From an uncultured Pseudobdellovibrionaceae bacterium (GTDB lineage: Bacteria; Bdellovibrionota; Bdellovibrionia; Bdellovibrionales; Bdellovibrionaceae): DNA of 9,286 bases. Positions within the stretch are counted from its first letter, which is position 1. Each line of letters begins with the position of its first letter. Below, piece by piece: positions 1 to 6,046 of this stretch. The translations under genes were made by a program, and so were the position numbers. The stretch is taken from positions 1 to 9,286 of the forward strand of contig CALCCV010000538.1 in NCBI GenBank assembly GCA_937900305.1, written 5' to 3'. The notes below the pieces were generated by a model, which worked only from the letters and a program-made list of their open reading frames with translations, was not told the origin of the DNA and searched no databases.

Positions 1-1
1 A

Positions 2-463
2 TCTTTGTCTCAAGCTGATTTGGACTTAGATAGCGAAGAGGAAAAAAAGGTTAAAGATGAAACCAAGAAGACCCAAACAGATTTGTACAGCACTTTGATC
101 GAGAAGCTGAAAACTTCACTTGAAAGTCGCATCAAAGACGTGGTGATTTCATCACGTTTGAAATCAACGCCCGCTTGTTTGGTGAATGATGTGAATGACC
201 CATCTCACCAGATGGAAAAAATCTTGTCCCGCATTCAACCGGACGCGCAGGCACCGACCGTGAAACGCATTTTGGAAATCAACCCTGATCATCCCGTGAT
301 CGAGCGCATGCGGACCATGGCTGAGACTCAACAGATCCGCTGGGCCGAGTTGCTTTACAACCAAGCGCTTTTGATCGAAGGATCTCCACTGCCCGATCCA
401 ACAAAATTTTCGCAAACCGTTTCGGAGTTGATGATGGAAGCTAGCGGCGGACCTAACGCATGA
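2..463 (+). CDS. htpG: Chaperone protein HtpG (Hsp90 family), C-terminal part
   Basis: The reading frame is open from the left edge, so only the last ~153 codons are present. The visible protein matches the C-terminal dimerisation domain of bacterial Hsp90. It starts with a charged Glu/Lys/Asp linker, followed by a helix like LKTSLESRIKDVV, the family segment RLKSTPACLV, then ILEINPDHPVIERM, and a closing helix with WAELLYNQALLIEG. These line up in order with the C-terminal domain of E. coli HtpG. HtpG is a cytosolic ATP-dependent chaperone dimer; its ATPase and middle domains lie outside the window. A TTG at position 5 is in frame but should not be read as the start, because the domain architecture needs several hundred residues upstream. 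Its stop overlaps the next gene's start (ATGA), so the two are very likely co-transcribed and translationally coupled. Identification is confident. Confidence 0.93.
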   Translation, partial: SLSQADLDLDSEEEKKVKDETKKTQTDLYSTLIEKLKTSLESRIKDVVISSRLKSTPACLVNDVNDPSHQMEKILSRIQPDAQAPTVKRILEINPDHPVIERMRTMAETQQIRWAELLYNQALLIEGSPLPDPTKFSQTVSELMMEASGGPNA

Positions 464-1230
464 TTCATCTTTATCAATTCCCGCGAGACAAAACGTCTCC
501 CTTCCCAAGCTACTCACCATTTTGTGCAAAGATGGAAGTTTACTTGCGGGCGGCAAAGGTGCCTTACGAAAATCACTTCGCGATGAATCCAGCCGTTGGA
601 CCTAAAGGAAAAATGCCTTTTGTTGTTGTGAACGGGAAAAAGATTGGCGACTCCAATTTCATTATCGACCACCTGCGAACTGAAGGTGTGGATTTAGATC
701 AACACCTCAGCCCCGATCAACGTGCGGTCAGCCGCGCGTTTGTGGCGATGCTTGAAGAACATTTGGTTTGCGGAATGCTTTATCATCGTTGGGTGGTACC
801 TGAATCCTGGGCGAAATTTGGACCTAAGATCTTTGCCCCGGTTCCGGCTTTGGTTCGCGGATTGGTGCAACGAATGGCGCAAAAGAAGATGAAGTCGCGT
901 CTCCACATGCAAGGCATGGGACGACACTCCCCGAGCGAAATCTTAGCTCAAGTGAATAAGGATCTAGCGGCGCTGGACCAGCTTCTGTCGGGCAAAAAAT
1001 TCTTTTTTAACCAGACGATCAGCACTTTGGATTGCGCAGCTTTCGGTTTGTTGGGAAATTTCTTGTATGATCCGGCCGACACACCCCTAAAGGCAGCCCT
1101 GCAAAAGTATCCTGCACTGGTGAATCTCGTCGAAAATGTTCGCAAAACCTACTTTGCCGACCTCGAGCTCCCGCCCAGGTCGACCAAGACCCAGGATCAG
1201 TCTGCCAAAAACTTTTCTTCTGGCAAGTGA
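460..1230 (+). CDS. Glutathione S-transferase-like protein, metaxin/FAXC type
   Basis: A 256-residue protein with a thioredoxin-like N-terminal GST domain (about residues 1-78) and an all-helical C-terminal GST domain (about 85-232). Visible signs are a βαβ opening MIHLYQFP, the segment PSYSPFCAK with Cys22 at the usual active-site loop, the cis-Pro motif GKMPFVVVNG (Pro53), and GDSNFIIDHL where classical GSTs carry an ES pair. The second domain has a Trp-containing stretch (YHRWVVPESW) and STLDCAAFGLL, typical of the GST C-terminal family that includes metaxin and FAXC proteins. Classical glutathione transfer activity is not assured, because this branch often lacks it; substrate unknown. The ATG overlaps the htpG stop by 4 bp, which fixes the start. 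The last ~11 residues (tail after 245) are encoded in the 34 bp that also encode the end of lysA on the other strand. The tail is polar and lies beyond the fold. Confidence 0.8.
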   Translation: MIHLYQFPRDKTSPFPSYSPFCAKMEVYLRAAKVPYENHFAMNPAVGPKGKMPFVVVNGKKIGDSNFIIDHLRTEGVDLDQHLSPDQRAVSRAFVAMLEEHLVCGMLYHRWVVPESWAKFGPKIFAPVPALVRGLVQRMAQKKMKSRLHMQGMGRHSPSEILAQVNKDLAALDQLLSGKKFFFNQTISTLDCAAFGLLGNFLYDPADTPLKAALQKYPALVNLVENVRKTYFADLELPPRSTKTQDQSAKNFSSGK

Positions 1231-2477
1231 TGTTGATTGTAGCCGCTCGACATCGAGCGGCCATATGCACCAGCATCCATGAGAGCGACAAAGTCGCCTT
1301 CGACCACCTCAGACATTTCAAAATCTCGTGCAAACACATCGGTAGACTCGCAAATGGGTCCAACGATGTCATATCTGCGAACGGAACTTGATCTTTTCTG
1401 AAGCGGCAGAACTCGGTGAACAGCCTGATACAAAGCTGGGCGCATAAGGTGATTCATACCTGCATCCAGGACAACGAAGGTTCGATCGTTGCGAATTTTA
1501 ATGTATTGAACTTGCGAGATCAGCACCCCCGATCTCGCCACCAGAATGCGACCGGGTTCAGCTTCCGCCTTAAAGGACGACGGAATCTCAGTGGTCAAAA
1601 TGTCTTCGTAGATTTTCAATAAGGTTAATTCAGCTTGATAGCTGTCGCTTCGATAGTCGATTCCGATGCCGCCGCCGATATCAATGATATCTACCGTCGA
1701 AAATTGACTGCGCAATTCGACGGACTTTTGCACAAGTCGCTTAACGCCATCACGTACAGAAGAGACATCCAGGATTTGCGATCCCAGATGCATCGACAGT
1801 CCAACAAAAGTGAGATTGGGCAATTGGCCATTTTGAAAAAGTGCGAGGGCCTCGCTGAGTTCTTCATCGGCCATCCCAAATTTATTCTCTTTGAGGCCCG
1901 TGGAGATGTATTTATGAGTGTGCACATTCACATCGGGATTGTAGCGAAGAGCCACGCGCATCTGTGCACCAGCGGGTTGACTGCTGGCCACTTTTTGCAA
2001 ACGCACCAATTCGGGGACACTTTCCGCATTGATTTGATGGATCCCTTTTTGAAATGCGAGTTTCACTTCAGCTAAAGTTTTTCCAACTCCGCTGAAAACG
2101 ATTTCGTCAGCCTTAAAACCCGCATTGAGAGCCACCTCCAGCTCGCCACCGGAAACCACATCGCAACCCAAACCCTCTTCACGCAGCACCTTCAGAATTT
2201 CGCGATTGGCATTGGCTTTGATCGCAAAAAAGGATTTCGCCGAGCGGGTGTGTTGCGCATAGATCTTTGCGCGGGCGCGCAAGCCCTTGAGATCGTAGAG
2301 ATAAAACGGCCGTTCATAGCCATCGATCATCTTTAATAATGGTGTCGAAGACAGACCCAACTTCAACTCGCCTTGAGAATTGTAGTGACTGGCTAAGGCC
2401 TTGAGATCGCCACCAGTCGAAAGGTTCATCGTGGAATTGGCACTGGCATTTGTGGACGCGGGCGGCACAGAGTTCAT
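1197..2477 (-). CDS. lysA: Diaminopimelate decarboxylase, short C-terminus
   Basis: LysA is a PLP enzyme that decarboxylates meso-diaminopimelate to L-lysine, the last step of the pathway. The 426-residue protein shows the fold-type III (alanine-racemase-like) barrel and its usual motifs: FFAIKANAN with the PLP Lys87, CDVVSGGELE near 105-113, SMHLGSQ with His230, the phosphate-binding DIGGGIGIDY (266-275), EAEPGR (305-310), GPICESTD with Cys376 from the partner subunit, and DAGAYGRSMSSGYN (401-414). The protein stops about 12 residues after that last motif, whereas family members usually continue some 20 residues with a final β-strand. The N-terminus carries a polar leader of about 35 residues. 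The start is supported by GAGGA six nt upstream. The 3' end overlaps the convergent GST gene by 34 bp, and the gene is divergent from the mpaA-like gene. Assignment is firm; whether the shortened end affects activity is open. Confidence 0.95.
   Translation of the reverse strand: MNSVPPASTNASANSTMNLSTGGDLKALASHYNSQGELKLGLSSTPLLKMIDGYERPFYLYDLKGLRARAKIYAQHTRSAKSFFAIKANANREILKVLREEGLGCDVVSGGELEVALNAGFKADEIVFSGVGKTLAEVKLAFQKGIHQINAESVPELVRLQKVASSQPAGAQMRVALRYNPDVNVHTHKYISTGLKENKFGMADEELSEALALFQNGQLPNLTFVGLSMHLGSQILDVSSVRDGVKRLVQKSVELRSQFSTVDIIDIGGGIGIDYRSDSYQAELTLLKIYEDILTTEIPSSFKAEAEPGRILVARSGVLISQVQYIKIRNDRTFVVLDAGMNHLMRPALYQAVHRVLPLQKRSSSVRRYDIVGPICESTDVFARDFEMSEVVEGDFVALMDAGAYGRSMSSGYNQHHLPEEKFLAD
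1242..1261. repeat. 9-bp inverted repeat just past the GST stop, inside lysA
   Basis: GCCGCTCGA and TCGAGCGGC face each other across 2 nt; as RNA this is an 8-bp stem with a 4-nt loop. It begins 11 nt after the stop of the plus-strand GST gene and sits in the lysA codons for GRSMSSG. No T-run follows on either strand, so it is not a standard intrinsic terminator. It may still mark or protect the 3' end of the plus-strand transcript. Confidence 0.4.
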
Positions 2478-2483
2478 CGCAGA

Positions 2484-2488
2484 TCCTC
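2484..2488 (-). promoter_or_regulatory. Ribosome binding site of lysA
   Basis: GAGGA on the minus strand, 6 nt before the ATG at 2477. It decides for this start over an in-frame internal ATG (Met17, about 2429), which has no such sequence. The gap to the divergent mpaA-like gene is only about 50 bp (about 100 bp if that gene starts at a later ATG), too short for a lysine riboswitch. Confidence 0.6.
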
Positions 2489-2528
2489 GTTAGGAGTAGG
2501 AGCGCCAGTAAATCACAAGACAACTCGA

Positions 2529-3230
2529 ATGCAAATTCCTTTTCTTTCGCCACAAATGTCAGTAGAAATAAAATCTATGGAAATGAAACTCTTTTGCGAG
2601 ACTGCAACGAAGATTCCTGTTTTTCAATATGACTTTGGCGACAAAGGACCTGAAATTTTAATCATTGGCGGAGTGCATGGCGATGAACCCGAAGGGATTG
2701 TGGCCGCCCGCGGTGTTCTGCAAAAAGCCGTACAGGATTTTCGTTTTGCACTGAAACTTTGTTTAATTCCCGAATTCAATGTGGAGGGAATTTTGAACAA
2801 GGTGCGTGGCAATTCACGCGGGGTGGACCTCAACCGCAATTTGCCAACAAAGGATTGGTCGCCCAAGGCCGCCACTCCACGCTATCACCCTGGTCCTGAG
2901 GCCTGCAGTGAGCCTGAAAATCAGGCTCTCGTGCAATTGCTCAAGAGTCGAAACTTTAAGTTCATCGTCAGTCTGCACTCGTGGAATCCCATGCTGAACG
3001 TCAACGGAAACTGTCAGCCCGAAGTCGATATTCTTCACCAGCTGACGGGTTACGCGATTGAGCCTGACATTGGCTATCCGACACCCGGTTCGTTGGGAAC
3101 TTATGCCGGTAAGGAACTTGAAATTCCAACGTTGACCTACGAGGTGCAACGCGAGTTAGAGTTTGGTGAGATCAACCGAGTGCACGTGCCAGCCCTCTGG
3201 CAAATGCTGGCTGCGTGTGAAAAGCGCTGA
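2529..3230 (+). CDS. mpaA: M14-family murein peptide amidase, MpaA-like
   Basis: A zinc carboxypeptidase-fold protein of 233 residues or slightly fewer. The M14 motifs are in order: GGVHGDEPEG with zinc ligands His50 and Glu53, NSRGVDLNRNLPT (95-107) containing the substrate-binding Asn-Arg pair, IVSLHSWNP with the third ligand His150, and TLTYEVQREL with the catalytic Glu205. There is no signal peptide, so it should act in the cytosol. The compact size and the HGDE form fit the MpaA group, which in E. coli removes meso-DAP from the tripeptide L-Ala-γ-D-Glu-meso-DAP during murein recycling. Its place between lysA and dapD strongly fits that role, but specificity is inferred. The start is unsure: ATGs at 2529, 2556, 2577 and 2583 are in frame and none has a clear Shine-Dalgarno sequence. 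Homology begins near MKLFCETATK, so 2577 or 2583 is quite possible. Confidence 0.82.
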   Translation: MQIPFLSPQMSVEIKSMEMKLFCETATKIPVFQYDFGDKGPEILIIGGVHGDEPEGIVAARGVLQKAVQDFRFALKLCLIPEFNVEGILNKVRGNSRGVDLNRNLPTKDWSPKAATPRYHPGPEACSEPENQALVQLLKSRNFKFIVSLHSWNPMLNVNGNCQPEVDILHQLTGYAIEPDIGYPTPGSLGTYAGKELEIPTLTYEVQRELEFGEINRVHVPALWQMLAACEKR

Positions 3231-3289
3231 GCTCTTGGAGCTCTTAAAGAAAAAAAACAGCAACATGAAAAGATTGGAAAGTTAGAAAT

Positions 3290-4099
3290 ATGGCAGACGC
3301 AAGACAGGCCTGGATCGAAGAAGCTTATGTTCAAAAAGAAACTCTCTCGTCAGAACAGAGCAATTGTGTGTTCGATGTCATTGAAGACCTAGACAAAGGC
3401 AAGCTTCGCGTGGCGGAAAAAGTGGGAGACGTTTGGCAGATTCATGAGTGGGTGAAAAAAGCGATCCTGCTTTTTTTTCGCGTCGAAACTATGCGAACAA
3501 TGTCCGCGGGCGACTTTCAATACTTTGACAAAATTCCTGTGAAGACGTGGACAGGTCGTGAAGGAGTTCGAGTCGTCCCCCACGCCCTGGTTCGCAAAGG
3601 CGCTTTCATCGAAGCCGGTGCGATTCTGATGCCCTCGTATGTGAACATCGGAGCTTACGTCGGCAAAGGCACCATGGTGGACACTTGGGCGACGGTGGGG
3701 TCTTGCGCGCAAATTGGCGCGAACGTCCACTTGTCGGGTGGCGTTGGGATCGGTGGAGTGCTCGAGCCTCTGCAAGCCAAACCGGTTGTTGTGGAAGATG
3801 GGGCTTTCATTGGCTCTCGTTGCATCGTAGTTGAAGGGGCTTTGATTCAAGAGGGCGCGGTGCTGGGCGCGGGCGTGACGATCACTGGTTCTTCGAAAAT
3901 CATCAATGCCGAAACGGGAGAAATCTTGACAGGCCGAGTGCCCGCTCATTCGGTCGTGATTCCCGGCACTTTGCCCAAAAAATTTGCCGGCGGTGAATTT
4001 CATGTTCCCTGTGCGTTGATTGTAGGCAAGCGCAAACCGTCCACGGACCTAAAAACAAGTTTGAATGAGGCCTTGAGAGATTTTTCAGTCACCGTGTAG
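3290..4099 (+). CDS. dapD: Tetrahydrodipicolinate N-succinyltransferase
   Basis: DapD transfers a succinyl group from succinyl-CoA to tetrahydrodipicolinate, the committed step of the succinylase branch of DAP/lysine synthesis; it acts as a cytosolic trimer. The 269 residues match the usual length (274 in E. coli). The N-terminal helical domain (1-95) includes GKLRVAEKVGDVW and WVKKAILLFFRVE. The left-handed β-helix (about 96-220) shows hexapeptide repeats and the family blocks MPSYVNIGAYV, MVDTWATVGSCAQIG with Asp131, and HLSGGVGIGGVLEPLQA, then a short C-terminal domain. GGAAAG lies 8 nt before the ATG. The gene follows the mpaA-like gene by 59 bp on the same strand with no terminator between, so both are probably co-transcribed. 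A run of eight T (3471-3478) lies in the coding sequence for LLFFR; the frame is intact. Confidence 0.96.
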   Translation: MADARQAWIEEAYVQKETLSSEQSNCVFDVIEDLDKGKLRVAEKVGDVWQIHEWVKKAILLFFRVETMRTMSAGDFQYFDKIPVKTWTGREGVRVVPHALVRKGAFIEAGAILMPSYVNIGAYVGKGTMVDTWATVGSCAQIGANVHLSGGVGIGGVLEPLQAKPVVVEDGAFIGSRCIVVEGALIQEGAVLGAGVTITGSSKIINAETGEILTGRVPAHSVVIPGTLPKKFAGGEFHVPCALIVGKRKPSTDLKTSLNEALRDFSVTV

Positions 4100-4149
4100 C
4101 AAATGCATCCAGCATCACGAGTTGCCTTTTGTCGCGAATGATAAAATGA

Positions 4150-4178
4150 TTGGGACTTCTGTTTTTTTATAGTTTAAT
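4150..4178 (+). promoter_or_regulatory. Putative σ70-type promoter for the CADD-like/cupin unit
   Basis: TTGGGA (4150-4155) and TTTAAT (4173-4178) are 17 bp apart, matching the -35 and -10 consensus at 4/6 and 5/6 positions. They lie in the AT-rich part of the 125-bp gap after dapD. A start near 4185 would leave a leader of about 40 nt holding the direct repeat and the ribosome binding site. This is a pattern match only. Confidence 0.4.
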
Positions 4179-4185
4179 TTTTTAT

Positions 4186-4209
4186 CTGCACTTCAAACCT
4201 GCACTTCAA
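4186..4209 (+). repeat. 11-bp direct repeat in the leader of the CADD-like gene
   Basis: CTGCACTTCAA occurs at 4186-4196 and again at 4199-4209, period 13 bp. The second copy ends one base before the Shine-Dalgarno sequence. It could be a protein or RNA binding site or a slippage duplication. Confidence 0.6.
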
Positions 4210-4210
4210 C

Positions 4211-4218
4211 AGAGGAGA
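4211..4218 (+). promoter_or_regulatory. Ribosome binding site fixing the start of the CADD-like gene
   Basis: AGAGGAGA lies 6 nt before the ATG at 4225. It decides against the longer in-frame TTG start at 4150, which would add 25 hydrophobic residues read from the putative promoter. Confidence 0.8.
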
Positions 4219-4224
4219 CACTCG

Positions 4225-4956
4225 ATGAACACTCAAAAGCTCTCACAGCAGCTTGCTCAAATCATTGAACAGCATCATTTGCTGAAACACCCATTTTACC
4301 AGGCCTGGATGCGCGGGGATCTGACAGTGGGAGATTTGCAAGACTACGCACTTCAGTACTGGCCGCACGTAGCTGCGTTTCCTCAATTTGTTGCGCTCAT
4401 TTATGGCCAAGCCCCGAGCGAAGCCGCCGCCTCAGGTCTGTTGCGCAACCTGCAAGAAGAAGTGGGCAGTGCCACTCAGTCTTCACATCCTGAACTTTGG
4501 AAAGATTTCGCCGAAGGCCTCGGTGTCGCGCGCGATGAATTTGACCGCACAGAGTTCCGAACCGCTTCAAAAGATTTGAAATCTCAATTCACAAAATCGT
4601 GTTTAGCGAGCTTCGCAAAAGGTCTCGGGACCCTCTATGCTTATGAATCTCAAGTGCCTGCGATCGCCGACCAAAAGGTGGCCGGTCTCGAGAAATTCTA
4701 TGACTTGAAAGATGAAAAAACGCTTTCATTTTTTAAAGTTCACTCGACCGCTGATCAATTTCACTCTGCGGAAGTGGCTGGTTGGATTGATCAACTCAGT
4801 GATGGCGAAGCGGCTGAAGCAAAAGCGGCGTGCGAGGACTCAGCAAAAGCTCTGTGGAAGTTTTTGGATGACGTCTATGCTGGCACGGCAGCTTCAAAAA
4901 TGAATTCTGGAATGAATTCGACCTGTGCTGCGCCGGCCGAAATGATTTTAAACTGA
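4225..4956 (+). CDS. CADD-like diiron/Mn-Fe oxygenase, probable self-sacrificing p-aminobenzoate synthase
   Basis: A 243-residue all-helical protein of the TenA/PqqC fold. By eye it aligns along its whole length with Chlamydia CADD: LLKHPFYQAWMRGDLT against CADD's LEHTFYVKWSKGELT, and GLGTLYAYESQVP against AALYSYESQIP. All six metal ligands have counterparts: Glu79, His88, Glu141, His173, Asp177 and His180 (CADD 81, 88, 142, 174, 178, 181). The residues CADD consumes to make p-aminobenzoate are also kept: Tyr25 (CADD Tyr27) and Lys151 (CADD Lys152). Known of the family: CADD supplies pABA for folate without PabABC by sacrificing its own Tyr and Lys. That this protein does the same is inference from the residues. 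The chlamydial Cys-rich tail is absent; the C-terminus is a loose Met/Asn/Ser segment with Cys234. It is followed after 47 bp by a JmjC oxygenase gene. Related TenA or PqqC functions are less likely. Confidence 0.82.
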   Translation: MNTQKLSQQLAQIIEQHHLLKHPFYQAWMRGDLTVGDLQDYALQYWPHVAAFPQFVALIYGQAPSEAAASGLLRNLQEEVGSATQSSHPELWKDFAEGLGVARDEFDRTEFRTASKDLKSQFTKSCLASFAKGLGTLYAYESQVPAIADQKVAGLEKFYDLKDEKTLSFFKVHSTADQFHSAEVAGWIDQLSDGEAAEAKAACEDSAKALWKFLDDVYAGTAASKMNSGMNSTCAAPAEMILN

Positions 4957-4967
4957 TTAAACTGATT
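4950..4967 (+). repeat. 9-bp tandem duplication across the stop of the CADD-like gene
   Basis: AAACTGATT is repeated twice without a spacer. The unit is three codons long, so it gives two in-frame TGA stops (4954 and 4963). An AT-rich stretch without a GC hairpin follows, so no terminator separates this gene from the cupin gene. Confidence 0.7.
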
Positions 4968-5003
4968 TTTAAATTTTAATTTTTTCACCAAGGGACCTAA
5001 TCC

Positions 5004-5918
5004 GTGTCAAACATTGGCTTAGGCCCATTGATCTCTCCCCACTCTGTCGCTGATTTCTTAAAGACAGAGTGGCCCAAAGAGCCCTTCGTAGTTCATGGTC
5101 TTTCCGCTACTGTTGCACCTCTGACAGAATTGCCCTGTCTTCGATCGCTTGATGATCTTTTGAATTGCTGGCCCAAAACGGTGCAAGTTCATCTTCCCGA
5201 TGTTCGCGATGAAGTGAGTTCTATTGACGCCACTCCAGCTCACGCTCGAAAATTGTTTTCGAATAAGATGGGTCTTCTTTTCAATCAAGCTCAGGAGATT
5301 TCACCTTTGTTGACGAGTTGGCTGGAGGCTTTGCGAGTCGATTTGGGTTTGCCGCTTTCGACGGTGGCGCGATGTCTGGTTTACGCAACTCCCGATGGAC
5401 AGGGCACCACCGCTCACTTTGACCAAAATATCAATTTTGTATTGCAGCTCCAAGGGACCAAGCGATGGTCGCTCGCCCCAAACGTCAGTGTTGAAAACCC
5501 CACGCAACGACACACGCTTCACCAACCGCTGGATCCCGAGCTGGCATCGTATCTTGATGCCGAAATGCCGACGTCGGCGCCAGCAGCGACGGGCACAGAG
5601 ATGATTTTGACTCCGGGGTCGATGCTTTTTGTACCTCGTGGCTACTGGCATAGCACCGAAGCCGAGGGCGAAGCATTGGCATTGAATTTCACCTTCAGCC
5701 AACCCACTTGGGTGGATCTATTGATGCTAGCGTTGCGGAGTCGGCTGACACTTTCACCAGCCTGGCGGGAGTTGGCGGATGGAGTTCATTCGCGTGATGA
5801 AATCACGCGAATTCGTGCCAACGAAAAATTCGATTTGCTCTTGCAAGACCTCGTTCACGACCTCCCCAACTGGAGAGCGGAAGACATTCTGGCCGCCACC
5901 GAGGGCGAAGTTTCTTAG
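5004..5918 (+). CDS. JmjC/cupin-4 type 2-oxoglutarate oxygenase, RoxA-like
   Basis: A 304-residue double-stranded β-helix oxygenase. The N-terminus FLKTEWPKEPFVVHG resembles the opening of RoxA (YcfD) and related cupin-4 proteins. The core has HFDQN with iron ligands His138 and Asp140, then LQLQGTKRW with Lys153 exactly 15 residues after the first ligand, where YcfD has its 2-oxoglutarate-binding Arg. FVPRGYWHSTEAEG then gives the third ligand, His216. A helical C-terminal part (235-304) follows. Relatives hydroxylate ribosomal proteins or other proteins; the substrate here cannot be told. It is shorter than YcfD (373 residues) and seems to lack its winged-helix end. The start is GTG with AAGGGA 8 nt upstream. 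The gene lies 47 bp behind the CADD-like gene with no terminator between, so a shared transcript is likely. Both are iron-type oxygenases, and a functional link is possible but unproven. Confidence 0.82.
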   Translation: MSNIGLGPLISPHSVADFLKTEWPKEPFVVHGLSATVAPLTELPCLRSLDDLLNCWPKTVQVHLPDVRDEVSSIDATPAHARKLFSNKMGLLFNQAQEISPLLTSWLEALRVDLGLPLSTVARCLVYATPDGQGTTAHFDQNINFVLQLQGTKRWSLAPNVSVENPTQRHTLHQPLDPELASYLDAEMPTSAPAATGTEMILTPGSMLFVPRGYWHSTEAEGEALALNFTFSQPTWVDLLMLALRSRLTLSPAWRELADGVHSRDEITRIRANEKFDLLLQDLVHDLPNWRAEDILAATEGEVS

Positions 5919-6002
5919 CGACGCTCCATTTTGTCAGCCAGCCCCGCCGCGCGGGGCCCCACGTGCAAGCCGTTGCGCAGCGCTTTACCGCCGTCAGCGT
6001 CG
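5919..6002. other. GC-rich self-complementary intergenic element
   Basis: This 84-nt segment starts directly after the cupin stop and is closed by a perfect 7-bp complement, CGACGCT (5919-5925) with AGCGTCG (5996-6002). It encloses a 7-bp hairpin, GCCCCGC-CGC-GCGGGGC (5941-5957), and smaller stems such as GCAA/TTGC. From 5941 to 6010 the G+C content is 54 of 70 bases, far above the flanks. It lies in a convergent gap with no T-run on either strand. It may be a structured RNA, a terminator-like or REP-like repeat, or a remnant of coding sequence. The nature is unknown. Confidence 0.4.
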
Positions 6003-6046
6003 GGGGTCTCTCCACAGAAGTGAACTCTCTTATTCGATTTTATCAG

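Noticed and set aside
2478..2580. Lysine riboswitch or T-box in the lysA leader
   Set aside because: Only 51-105 bp separate lysA from the divergent gene, too little for either structure, and no matching motif is seen.
3229..3243. GAGCTC-TTG-GAGCTC after the mpaA-like stop as a terminator
   Set aside because: The stem is only 6 bp, made of two copies of a self-palindromic site, and is followed on the plus strand by an A-run, not a T-run.
3389..4003. Long antisense open frame (204 codons) opposite dapD
   Set aside because: It lies wholly inside the clearly coding dapD, has no ribosome binding site or recognisable domain, and is a shadow of the codon bias on the other strand.
4150..4224. Longer TTG start for the CADD-like gene with a 25-residue hydrophobic leader
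   Set aside because: A strong AGAGGAGA lies 6 nt before the ATG at 4225, homology to CADD starts there, and the extra stretch is AT-rich promoter-like DNA.
5919..6002. tRNA gene (7-bp closing stem, 84 nt)
   Set aside because: There is no TΨC loop (GTTCRA), no recognisable D-loop or anticodon arm.
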